Source: Nitrospira defluvii
Lineage (GTDB): Bacteria; Nitrospirota; Nitrospiria; Nitrospirales; Nitrospiraceae
NCBI GenBank assembly: GCA_011525625.1
Contig: WYAX01000016.1
Span: 186,001-250,000 of the forward strand
Direction of reading: 5' to 3'
Length of the DNA stretch: 64,000 nt
The notes below the pieces were generated by a model. The model was not told the origin of the DNA. It saw only the letters and a list, made by a program, of their open reading frames with translations, and ran no database searches. Positions 35,012-43,940 of the stretch are shown here, in pieces; the stretch's first letter is position 1, and the number at the start of each line of letters is the position of its first letter. The position numbers and the translations under genes were made by a program.

Positions 35012-37860
35012 GTCAGGACGTTCGAAACGAATGCGGCTGCTGCGCCGGTATCGAGGCTGCCACTCCCGGCCTGCTCTTTAACCGACCGGGCCTATCGGCG
35101 ATCGCCTATCGCGTCGGGACGTACCAGACATTCCGGCAGAGCCTCCAGGCGCGGTTGTCCGACAGTCGCTGGACGGTTCTGCGGGGGCTGAGGACGCGCG
35201 ATGACGATGATTTCACCATCGCGCTGTTGGATGCTTGGGCCATGACCGGCGACATCCTCACTTTCTACCAGGAGCGCATCGCCAACGAATCCTATCTGCG
35301 CACCGCCACGGAGCGCCTCTCGATTCTTGAGCAGTCGCGCCTGCTCGGGTATCAACTTGGTCCTGGGCTCGCTGCCGCCACACATCTGGCCTTCACGCTG
35401 GACGAGCACCCTGGCCTGCCGCAACAAGCCGTCCAGCCGATCACGTTGGCGATTGGGACCAAGGTGCAAAGTGTTCCGGGGCCGGATGAACAGCCGCAGA
35501 CGTTCGAGACCATCGAGGCCATCCAGGCCAGAACGGAATGGAACGCCCTCCGGGCGCAGCAGACAGCATCGCAACTCCTCAGCTGGAACATGACGGAGTT
35601 ATGGGTGGCGGGCACGAATGTCGGTCTCACGGTCGGGGAGGTGCTGCTGATAGTGACAGACACCGGCAGTGGGTTTGAGGCGTCGATCCGTCGCGTGACC
35701 GGCGTCATGTCTCATCTCGAACGGATGAGCACGCTGGTGTCGCTTGCCGCTATGTCAACCGCTGCGGAGACGATCGCCGCGACCAGGCCGGGCGTCTACG
35801 TCATGCGGACGATCGCTTCGCCGTTCGGGCACAATGCGCCATTACAACCGCAGTACAGCAGCGGTGTATTTCAGGGCACGTTCAGCGAGTGGGCATTGGA
35901 CGCCAGTGAGACGGTGACGCGCATCACCCTCAGCAGCCGCAACGACAAGATCCTGAAGGACAGTGTCGTCGTCGTCGAACAAGACGATCCGGGTACTGGC
36001 TCTCGCATCTGGACCTTTGCCCTGGTGTCCGATGTCGTCCATCGTTCGGTGGCCCGGTACGGCATCGCCGGCAATGGAACTCAATTGACCCTCAGCGCCG
36101 GTTGGGCCAAGGGTGCCGATTCGAAATTGGATCTGCTGCGCACGATGACGATCGCGGCTCAGAACGAGGAGTTGACGCCGGCGGCCTTGCCGCTTCTGTA
36201 TCCGGTGTATGGCGAGGAGCTGTCATTCGATCGACTGGTCGACGGCCTGATGCCGGGACGCCCGCTCGCGGTAAGCGGAACACGTCAGCGCATCCGCATC
36301 GCCGCCGTTCCTCGCACGTCAAAACGAAGACGCCTGCCCCTCGATCTTCCTGGGAATGTTCCGAGTCCGCCGGACCTGCCGGATGTGCCTGATATTGAGC
36401 TACCTCCCATCCTCATGCTGGATTCTGGTGAGGTTGTCTTTCTCACGGTCGGAGACATGCTTTCCCTGGTCGCGCCGCCCATGACCGTTGCCGGTTCCGT
36501 TCTCACGGCGCTTACCCCGTCGGAGTTCGGCGCGGCGGTGACCGACTCGGCTCCGCCTCTGCTGCGACTGCAGGTCATGGATCGAGACGGACAAATCGGG
36601 TACGTCACCATCAGTGCCGGAGCCATCGAGATGGTACCTCCGTCCGATACGGATGAGACGGTGAGCGAGATCGTCTTCATCGACGAAGCGATCGGAACCA
36701 GCATCGCTCAGGATCGCGATCGCACGACCGTCCAACTCGCCACGGCGCTGGCCAACGTGTACGAGCGCACAACGGTTCGTATCAACGCCAACGTCGCCGC
36801 CGCCACTCACGGCGAAAGTGTGAGGGAACCGTTAGGCAGCGGTGATGCGGCCGTACCCTATCAGCACTTCACGCTGCGGCAACCACCTGTCACCTCTGTC
36901 GGCGCCGATACGCCGGACGGTTCGACCTCGACGCTGAAGGTCTACGTCAATGAGGTCTTGTGGGAAGAAGTCCCGTTTTTCTACGGGCATGGCCCCACCG
37001 AGCGCATCTACATCACCAGGCAGGACGACGAGGGGCGTACCACCATCCGATTCGGCGATGGGATCACGGGGGCGCGGTTGCCGACCGGCCAGAACAACGT
37101 GCGTGCGGAGTACCGGAAGGGAACGGGCCTCGGAGGGCTCGTGCGCGCCGGGCAATTGAGCTTGCTGATGAGCCGACCGCTCGGGTTGAAGGGCGTGGTG
37201 AATCCGGAGGCTGCGGAGGGGGCTGAAGATCCGGAGTCGAGGGACGATGCCCGCACGAACGCGCCGCTGACCGTCCTGACGATGGAGCGTGCCGTGTCGC
37301 TGCAAGACTATGAAGATTTCGCCAGGACCTTTTCCGGTGTCGCCAAAGCCCAGGCCGTCTGGGTCTGGGACGGCCGCAAGCGGAGCATCTTCCTCACGGT
37401 CGCCGGTCCGGATGGAGAGGTATTGACGGAGGACGGTTCCGTCATCACGAAGTTGAAGGAGTCCCTGCGCACGTACGGCGATCCGTTTGTCGCGTTCACC
37501 GTGAAGCCTTATCGGCAGGCCTGGTTTGAGATCGACGGCACGGTGACGATCGATCCGGACCATGTCAGCAACGTCGTGATGGACGCCATATCGGTCGATC
37601 TTGGGCAACGGTATGCCTTTGAGGCGAGGGCGTTCGGGCAGCCCGTTGCGCTGAGCGAGGTGATCGCCGCAATCCAGGTCGTTCCCGGTGTGGTGGCGGT
37701 GGATCTGGACCGGTTCGCGCGCACAGACCACACGCTACCGGCGATTCAGCCGCGCCTGATCGCCGATCGCCCGGCTATGGGTGCGGACGGGGTCGTGCCG
37801 GCGGCGGAACTGTTGTTGCTTGATCCCGGCTCATTGACTCAACTGAAGGCGGTCCAATGA
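35008..37860 (+). CDS. Large eCIS baseplate protein (Pvc12-like)
   Basis: A 950-residue paralogue of the preceding protein. It has the same wedge signature (FTIALLDAWAMTGDILTFYQ, then TATERLSILEQSRLLGYQLG) and C-terminal YRKGTGLGGLVRAGQL, TNAPLTVLTMERAVSLQDYE. The N-terminus holds NECGCCAG, a small Cys cluster. The middle (about 190-600) is a long beta-rich insertion. Two such proteins next to gp25 are typical of eCIS baseplates. Its stop overlaps the next start by 4 nt. Confidence 0.88.
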   Translation: MSQDVRNECGCCAGIEAATPGLLFNRPGLSAIAYRVGTYQTFRQSLQARLSDSRWTVLRGLRTRDDDDFTIALLDAWAMTGDILTFYQERIANESYLRTATERLSILEQSRLLGYQLGPGLAAATHLAFTLDEHPGLPQQAVQPITLAIGTKVQSVPGPDEQPQTFETIEAIQARTEWNALRAQQTASQLLSWNMTELWVAGTNVGLTVGEVLLIVTDTGSGFEASIRRVTGVMSHLERMSTLVSLAAMSTAAETIAATRPGVYVMRTIASPFGHNAPLQPQYSSGVFQGTFSEWALDASETVTRITLSSRNDKILKDSVVVVEQDDPGTGSRIWTFALVSDVVHRSVARYGIAGNGTQLTLSAGWAKGADSKLDLLRTMTIAAQNEELTPAALPLLYPVYGEELSFDRLVDGLMPGRPLAVSGTRQRIRIAAVPRTSKRRRLPLDLPGNVPSPPDLPDVPDIELPPILMLDSGEVVFLTVGDMLSLVAPPMTVAGSVLTALTPSEFGAAVTDSAPPLLRLQVMDRDGQIGYVTISAGAIEMVPPSDTDETVSEIVFIDEAIGTSIAQDRDRTTVQLATALANVYERTTVRINANVAAATHGESVREPLGSGDAAVPYQHFTLRQPPVTSVGADTPDGSTSTLKVYVNEVLWEEVPFFYGHGPTERIYITRQDDEGRTTIRFGDGITGARLPTGQNNVRAEYRKGTGLGGLVRAGQLSLLMSRPLGLKGVVNPEAAEGAEDPESRDDARTNAPLTVLTMERAVSLQDYEDFARTFSGVAKAQAVWVWDGRKRSIFLTVAGPDGEVLTEDGSVITKLKESLRTYGDPFVAFTVKPYRQAWFEIDGTVTIDPDHVSNVVMDAISVDLGQRYAFEARAFGQPVALSEVIAAIQVVPGVVAVDLDRFARTDHTLPAIQPRLIADRPAMGADGVVPAAELLLLDPGSLTQLKAVQ

Positions 37861-39938
37861 ATCCAGAAGCAGACAAACTGTACCAGCTGCTCCCCGCGAT
37901 CTACCGCATGCGCGATGCGGAACAGGGGAATGCATTACGTGCCCTGTGCGAGGTGCTGGCCGAAGACATCGCGGTGCTGCGGGAGAATCTCGACCAACTC
38001 TACGACGACCAGTTCATTGAAACCTGCGCCGATTGGGTGGCCCCCTACATCGGGGATCTGATCGGGTACCGCACCCTGCACGGGGTGACCGACCGGACGA
38101 GAAGCGCCCGTGCGGAGGTGGCCAACACGATTGCCTATCGCCGGCGAAAGGGCACGGCGACGGTTCTCGAACAACTGGCCCGGGATGTCACCGGGTGGAA
38201 TGCGCGGGTGGTGGAGTTCTTCCAGTGGCTCGAAACCAGCCAATACATGAACCACGTGCGTCCCACCAACCTGGTCACGGTCGATCTGCGGAATTGGGAG
38301 GCCCTGGAGCGGCGCGACACGGCCTTTAACGGGATTGCCCATTCCGTCGACATGCGGCGTATTGAAACCCAGCAGGGGCGGTACAACATCCCCAACATCG
38401 GTCTGTTCCTCTGGCGATTGGAGGCGTGTTCGCTCACCGCTTCCCCCGCGTTTCGAGTGGACGACCAGCGGTACCTCTTCAGCCCATTGGGGAACGATAC
38501 GCAACTGGTTACCCGGCCTGAATCGGAAGCCGACATCGCCCATCTGGCAGAGCCGATCAACGTGCCCGAGCCCATCAGTCGCCGGGTGCTGGACACGTAT
38601 CTCGCGCAGTACTACGGCCCGCAGTTGAGCCTGTTCCTGGAGGCGGACAATCTGGACACGAGCGTGAGTCAGGTACAGGTCTGCAACTTGTCGGATGACG
38701 GGCCAAGTTGGGCGCACCTTCCGGTCAGCAAGGTGTCGATTGATCCTGTGTTGGGGCGGATCGCCGTCCCGCCGGGAGCCCCGCCGGCGAATCTCCGGGT
38801 CACCTATCACTATGGATTTAGTATGCCGACCGGGGGGGGTGAGTACGAGCGAGGCAAGACCTTTGCGTTCGGCGGCGGGTTTGCCGCCGTCACGCAGGGA
38901 CAGAGCCTGCAAGCGGAACTGACTGCGACGCAGGCCGGCGGCATCGTACAAATCGACGACAGCGGGCGTTATGCGGAATCGTTGAGCCTGAATCTCCCTG
39001 CTGCTGCGAAGGTGGAAGTGCGCGCCGCCAACGAACATCGGCCGACACTGGTGCTCAACGGAGATTGGACCATCACCTTGGCACCGGAAGCGGAATTGAC
39101 CTTGAACGGGCTCCTCATCACGGGCGGGCGGCTGCGTATCGACGCGGCGGGTCCGGCTGGGACTCGTCTCCTGCGATTGCGCCATTGCACGCTGGTGCCG
39201 GGCCTGAGCCTAACGAGGGAGGGCCAGCCGGTGTCGCCCTCCGCTCCCTCGCTGGTGATCGAGCGAGAAGGCACGACCGTCGAGATCGACCACTGTGTAT
39301 TTGGCGGCCTCCGCGCCGTGGACACTACCGAGGTCTCGATCACAAATTCGATGCTCGACGCGACGTCTCCGACCGGGGTGGCCTACGCAGCCCTCGACGG
39401 TCTGGGTGCCGGGGGTGTCATGAGCATCGTGAATAGTACGGTCATGGGCAAGGTACATACGAAGCGACTGGATCTTGCCTCGAACACGATTTTCGCGGCC
39501 GCCCTCGCCGACGGCGACAGCTGGAGTCACCCGGTCTGGTCCGATCAAAACCAGCAAGGCTGTTGCCGGTTTGCCTTTGTGCCGCTGAATTCGATCGTGC
39601 CGCGCCGCTACCGTTGCCAACCGGATCTGGCTGTGGAGGCGGCGTTGTTGGAGGCCGATCAACCGAAGGGCAGCCTGACTCCGCCACAGACACAGGCCAT
39701 CACGCTGGCGACGCAAGCGCGTGTCAGGCCGGCCTTCACGGCTCGTCGGTACGGACAGGCGGCCTATGGCCAACTGGCGGGATCCTGTCCGGAAGAAATT
39801 CGCCGCGGAGCGGATGATGAATCTGAAATGGGTGTCTTCCACGATGTGTTCGCGCCGCAGCGGGAAGACAACGTGAAGATCCGGTTGCAGGAGTATCTCC
39901 GGTTCGGACTGGAGGCGGGACTGTTTCACGCCACCTAA
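37857..39938 (+). CDS. gpI-like tail protein with C-terminal beta-helix region
   Basis: A 693-residue protein. Residues 1-190 match P2 gpI-like tail proteins: LYQLLPAIYRMRDAEQGNAL, DWVAPYIGDLIGYRTLH and NTIAYRRRKGTATVLEQLAR. Residues about 360-560 are short beta-strand repeats (PAAKVEVRAANEHRPTLVLN, then ITNSMLDATSPTG) suggestive of a right-handed beta-helix. gpI sits at the baseplate rim and anchors fibres; the beta-helix could serve as a fibre or its attachment point. A short Cys-containing stretch (QGCCRFAF) follows. An 85-bp gap separates it from the next gene. Confidence 0.82.
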   Translation: MNPEADKLYQLLPAIYRMRDAEQGNALRALCEVLAEDIAVLRENLDQLYDDQFIETCADWVAPYIGDLIGYRTLHGVTDRTRSARAEVANTIAYRRRKGTATVLEQLARDVTGWNARVVEFFQWLETSQYMNHVRPTNLVTVDLRNWEALERRDTAFNGIAHSVDMRRIETQQGRYNIPNIGLFLWRLEACSLTASPAFRVDDQRYLFSPLGNDTQLVTRPESEADIAHLAEPINVPEPISRRVLDTYLAQYYGPQLSLFLEADNLDTSVSQVQVCNLSDDGPSWAHLPVSKVSIDPVLGRIAVPPGAPPANLRVTYHYGFSMPTGGGEYERGKTFAFGGGFAAVTQGQSLQAELTATQAGGIVQIDDSGRYAESLSLNLPAAAKVEVRAANEHRPTLVLNGDWTITLAPEAELTLNGLLITGGRLRIDAAGPAGTRLLRLRHCTLVPGLSLTREGQPVSPSAPSLVIEREGTTVEIDHCVFGGLRAVDTTEVSITNSMLDATSPTGVAYAALDGLGAGGVMSIVNSTVMGKVHTKRLDLASNTIFAAALADGDSWSHPVWSDQNQQGCCRFAFVPLNSIVPRRYRCQPDLAVEAALLEADQPKGSLTPPQTQAITLATQARVRPAFTARRYGQAAYGQLAGSCPEEIRRGADDESEMGVFHDVFAPQREDNVKIRLQEYLRFGLEAGLFHAT

Positions 39939-40023
39939 GGGGGAGTCCTGTTGTGGGACTAGGTGGCGAACGAGTCCCTCCGGGCCGTGAACATGAACCG
40001 TTTTAATCGATGGGAGAGCGCAC

Positions 40024-43000
40024 ATGAGTGGCGATTACAGCCGAAAACGATTCAACCCTGAGAAACATTACCAGGGCGTACTGCGGCAGCAGGGACGAGT
40101 GGACCTCGATGCCGATTGGAATGAATATGTGGATCTTCAAGACCGCCGTTGGCGTGCGGAGACCATCGATGTGGTGGGGCGCTGCGGGGTGCCGGCCGAG
40201 ACGCCGGAGGGGTTCAAGATCGGCGTCACGGGCGGAGAACTGACCGTCGGACAAGGACGGATGTACGTCGATGGGTACGTCGCCGAGAACCACGGAACTG
40301 CGCCGGCGCTCGACGGCACGATCGAAGCACAGTACGGCACGGCGGCACTGTTGGTGAAGGATCAGCCGTTCGGCGGGCCGGTGGCGGTGCCGCCTCAGGT
40401 GCGGACGCTCGTCTATCTCGACGTGTGGAGACGGGAAGTCACCTACCTGCAGGCGCCGGACCTCATCGAGCCGGCCGTGAATGTCGATTCGACGACCAGG
40501 AACCAGACTGCATGGCAGGTCAGGATGTTGAGCGGCATCCCGGCGGATGTGAATTGCGAGACCCCCTTGGAGGACATTCCCGGCTGGCCGGCAGGGAACC
40601 GGCTGTCTGCCGCGAGGCTGACCACCACGACGGTTGCCGTCACGACGGAGCCTGATCTCTGCCTCGTGCCGCCGACCGGTGGCTATCACGGCTTGGATAA
40701 TCATCTGTACCGAGTCGAGGTGCACAGTGCGACGAACACGACCGCAAAGGTGAAGTGGTCGCGAGAGAATGCCCATGTCGCCACAGCCGTTGTTGAAATC
40801 CTTGCCGGCCGGACGACCGTGCGTGTGGAAAGTCTGGGGCGTGATAACGTGCTCCGCTTTAAGACCGGCGATTGGGTGGAGTTCACGAACGATACGCGCG
40901 AGTTCGCCGGTCTGCCTGGTGAGATGCGCAAGGTGACGGTGGACGACACCAACAAGACGTTGACGTTTACTCCTGCGTTGCCGATCGCCGATTTCCCCCA
41001 AGGTGTGCCGGACGCAACCAAACATTTGCGCGTGATCCGGTGGGATCAATCCGGAATCGTCCGAAAACCGGATGGCTCGCAATTGGTGAACCTGGACCTC
41101 ACGACCGACGGATTGATCGAACTGTCCGCGGCCAATCCCAGCTTTGTGCTGGAGTATGGGGTGCAAGCCACGTTGACGGTGCAGGCGGGAGGGACCGCGC
41201 AAAGCGGCGACTATTGGTGCTTCGCGGCCCGGACCGCGGATGCCGATATCGAGCGACTCGATCTGGCACCGCCTCTCGGTCTGTATCATCATTACTGCCA
41301 TCTCGCGATCATCGAAGCCGACGGCCAAATTCACGACTGCCGGACGGTGTTTCCTCCGCTCACGGAGTTGACCCCAGGCTGTTGCACGGTCGTGGTGCGT
41401 CCCGGTGACGATATCCAAGCGGCCATCGATTCGTTGCCGGAGGAAGGCGGGTGTGTCTGTCTCAAAGTCGGCGAGCACGAGATTGAGGCCCCGATCCGAA
41501 TTGAACAGTCCAACGTGTCGTTGCACGGGGAAACTGTAGGCGCTCGTGTCCTGCGCAAGAACGGAACAGAGCTCCTTCACATCGGGCATCCCGACGGGCT
41601 GCTGGTGGAGCATGTGACCGTCTCCGGGGTGTCCTTGATGCTGGAGAACAAGGGGCAGCAGGGGCAGGGCCTGCAGGCCATGGTGGCGATGGATCGTTGC
41701 CGCGACGCCACGCTCGAGCGGTGCCTGTTGCGCGCGCAGGTGGCGACGCAGACCGCCGGCGTGGTCATCAGCCGCAGCACCGATGTGCGCGTGACTGGTT
41801 GTCTCGTCGACAACGTGCACTACGGAGTCTGGACGCTCGCCGATACGACGGGCCTCGTCATCGTGGGCAACAGGTTCGATGCCGCAAACAAACGGAAGAG
41901 CGACGGAGGCCTGGTAGGGCTCCTGCTGCAAGACCTGTCCTTCCCGGCGCGCATCGAGGACAATCGCCTGCTGGGGTTTGTGTTTGGCATTGTGCTGAAC
42001 AATGGAGCGCTGACGGGCACGCCATTTTCGCTGGCCGCCGGTTCCATCATTGCCGGGAACTATATCGTGCGCCTAGGGGCAGAGGTGGACCCGGGGACGT
42101 TGAAGGCGTTCGGCATCGATGTGGCCGCCGATGGATGCGTCATCAGCGACAACATTCTGCTCTACAATTCACCGGAGTACGGCGGTATTTCCGTCAGCGG
42201 CAGGGATGCGGTCGTCGAACGCAATCAACTCCGCTCCCTGTTGAAAGAGGCGGGCTCGGTTCGGCCGATCGCGCTGCTGTTAGCCAGGCTGGGCACGAAC
42301 AGCAGTCTCGGATCTGTCGGCGGACGGGTGTCGGGCAACTTGGTCTTCGGTGTGCAGGACGGCATTGTGGTGATCGGCAATGAGGGAGCCGAGGTGCTCG
42401 ACAATAGGGTGGAGAGTGACGGCCAGGAGGTGCGGTTCGGTATTCTGTTGGCGTTTTCGAATCGGGTTCGGGTGCAGGGAAATCGGGTCACCAACACCGC
42501 CTGGCCGATCGCGGCCAGCGGCGGAACGGCGAACGTGCTGGCCGACAACAGCTTGGTGCGGGGCGGCGGCGGGATTACCGCGGTCTTTCATACGTCGTTC
42601 ACGTGCAGCCGGAATCGCGTCGAAGACATGCGCCATTGGGGTATGTTGAGCCTGGTCGGATTTGCCAAATGCGCCTTGACCGAGAACCGAGTCTTGAACT
42701 GTGGGTACCAGCAAGCTCCATCCATCGGCATCGGAGCCTCCGTGCAGCTCGGGGAATTGTGCGTGGAATCCTGTGAGGTGATGAATTCCGGGGTCTCGCC
42801 GGACAATACGACGATCAGTGCCTTGTCCTGGGGCATCATTGCGGATCTCATTCTGGAGGCGAGAGTGCAGAGCAATCTGGTCACCTACGCCAACGCTGCC
42901 CTATTGGACGCGAATCAGGAGCACCGCGCGCTCTGGATGCGTGGCTGGCTCGAACAGGTGATTACATTCGGGGCAGGTCAGGTGGTGTTCGGATTCAGTG

Positions 43001-43341
43001 CGCAGATTCTCGACAATAAATTTCTCGGGCCTGGTCGAACGGCCTTAGTCGAAGTCGCTCAGCAAAATGTGAGCGACAATCTGTTCCGCCGTTTCGAACG
43101 GCTCTTCTTCAGCAACAACTTCTGTTGGCACGCCAGCGTAGCCGCTCAGGGGACCGCCACCGTGTCCCTTTCGGCAAGAAGTGCCATTGTGATGGGCAAT
43201 CACATCAAGACGAATGTGCCGATCCCGTCCGTGGATTTCCACGGCATGAAGGATGCGGTGTATATGGGGAACCTGGCTCAAGCCAACCCGGTAAACTTCG
43301 GGGGGATTCCATCCCCGATCTCCGGGTTCAATCGGCCGTAG
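40024..43341 (+). CDS. DUF6519 and right-handed beta-helix protein, probable fibre or receptor-binding component
   Basis: A 1105-residue protein, the largest of the locus. The N-terminus MSGDYSRKRFNPEKHYQGVL, then RVDLDADWNEYVDLQDRRW is the DUF6519 signature found in eCIS and tail loci. From about residue 455 to 1050 it is a pectate-lyase-like right-handed beta-helix, starting with VVVRPGDDIQAAIDSLPEEG and continuing with recurring V-x-N-x-(I/V) coils (VIVGNRFDA, IIAGNYIV, VISDNILLYN). Such domains bind or cleave surface polysaccharide. No conserved catalytic acid set is obvious, so binding is more likely than cleavage. No other tail-fibre gene exists, which makes this the main candidate for target recognition. 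Confidence 0.8.
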   Translation: MSGDYSRKRFNPEKHYQGVLRQQGRVDLDADWNEYVDLQDRRWRAETIDVVGRCGVPAETPEGFKIGVTGGELTVGQGRMYVDGYVAENHGTAPALDGTIEAQYGTAALLVKDQPFGGPVAVPPQVRTLVYLDVWRREVTYLQAPDLIEPAVNVDSTTRNQTAWQVRMLSGIPADVNCETPLEDIPGWPAGNRLSAARLTTTTVAVTTEPDLCLVPPTGGYHGLDNHLYRVEVHSATNTTAKVKWSRENAHVATAVVEILAGRTTVRVESLGRDNVLRFKTGDWVEFTNDTREFAGLPGEMRKVTVDDTNKTLTFTPALPIADFPQGVPDATKHLRVIRWDQSGIVRKPDGSQLVNLDLTTDGLIELSAANPSFVLEYGVQATLTVQAGGTAQSGDYWCFAARTADADIERLDLAPPLGLYHHYCHLAIIEADGQIHDCRTVFPPLTELTPGCCTVVVRPGDDIQAAIDSLPEEGGCVCLKVGEHEIEAPIRIEQSNVSLHGETVGARVLRKNGTELLHIGHPDGLLVEHVTVSGVSLMLENKGQQGQGLQAMVAMDRCRDATLERCLLRAQVATQTAGVVISRSTDVRVTGCLVDNVHYGVWTLADTTGLVIVGNRFDAANKRKSDGGLVGLLLQDLSFPARIEDNRLLGFVFGIVLNNGALTGTPFSLAAGSIIAGNYIVRLGAEVDPGTLKAFGIDVAADGCVISDNILLYNSPEYGGISVSGRDAVVERNQLRSLLKEAGSVRPIALLLARLGTNSSLGSVGGRVSGNLVFGVQDGIVVIGNEGAEVLDNRVESDGQEVRFGILLAFSNRVRVQGNRVTNTAWPIAASGGTANVLADNSLVRGGGGITAVFHTSFTCSRNRVEDMRHWGMLSLVGFAKCALTENRVLNCGYQQAPSIGIGASVQLGELCVESCEVMNSGVSPDNTTISALSWGIIADLILEARVQSNLVTYANAALLDANQEHRALWMRGWLEQVITFGAGQVVFGFSAQILDNKFLGPGRTALVEVAQQNVSDNLFRRFERLFFSNNFCWHASVAAQGTATVSLSARSAIVMGNHIKTNVPIPSVDFHGMKDAVYMGNLAQANPVNFGGIPSPISGFNRP

Positions 43342-43347
43342 GGATGG

Positions 43348-43417
43348 CAGGATGCGGAACAAGGCCGACGGCGGCGTTCTCGATATCCGTGAAGCGGTTC
43401 TCGTCAGGATCCGCATC
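43348..43417 (+). repeat. Shortened copy of the dispersed inverted-repeat element (copy 3)
   Basis: It begins CAGGATGCGGAACAAGGCC and soon reads GGCGTTCTCG as in copy 2. It ends with TCCGCATC, the inverse of GATGCGGA near its start. The central GTACG and CTGCGGCC landmarks are missing, so it looks like an internally deleted copy. It begins 6 bp after the stop of the beta-helix gene. The rest of the 248-bp gap shows nothing else recognisable apart from the ribosome site AAAGGAG before 43590. Confidence 0.55.
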
Positions 43418-43589
43418 GTGGCCGTCACGAGAGACGCACGACGTGGCACACACGACCGACTATGAAGCCGGCCATTGTGCGCAGCCCGCGGATCGTGTTG
43501 GCGCGTGACGACACGCGGCGCCTAGTGCGAGCGATGATGCAACACGTGAGGTTGTCCGCAATTTACTATGCGACTAAAGGAGAGCAGAG

Positions 43590-43910
43590 ATGGCGACGTT
43601 GAATCAAATCGTGGCGGAACAGGCAAAGGTGATCGGCGAGGCCAGAGCGTCCCTGGAGGCGGCATTTAAGAAGCCGCCGACCCAGACCGCGACGATAGCG
43701 GCCAGGGAGGCGACGGTGGCAGAATTAAAGACGAGGATGTCCAACCTTGCGGAGGTGAAAGCCTCGTTCACACGCCAGCTCGATCAACAGCTTTCCGGGT
43801 ATCAGGCGGAGATTTCCGCATTGGAAAAACTCATCGAGGAAGACAAGAAGCGCTTCGGTGAGCAACCGACGCCTCCACGCCCAACTCGGGGGAAGGGGCG
43901 GGGCAAATAG
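43590..43910 (+). CDS. Small coiled-coil protein between baseplate and distal cargo genes
   Basis: A 106-residue protein with a good AAAGGAG ribosome site. Residues 1-90 are continuous charged helix with heptad-like spacing (LNQIVAEQAKVIGEARASL, EISALEKLIEEDKKR), and the last 15 residues are a basic, Pro-rich tail (PTPPRPTRGKGRGK). It could be a cargo chaperone or adaptor for the next gene, which starts 30 bp later. No named family is recognised. Confidence 0.65.
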   Translation: MATLNQIVAEQAKVIGEARASLEAAFKKPPTQTATIAAREATVAELKTRMSNLAEVKASFTRQLDQQLSGYQAEISALEKLIEEDKKRFGEQPTPPRPTRGKGRGK

Positions 43911-43940
43911 CGGCTGTGGCCGCCCGCGTATGAGACTTCG

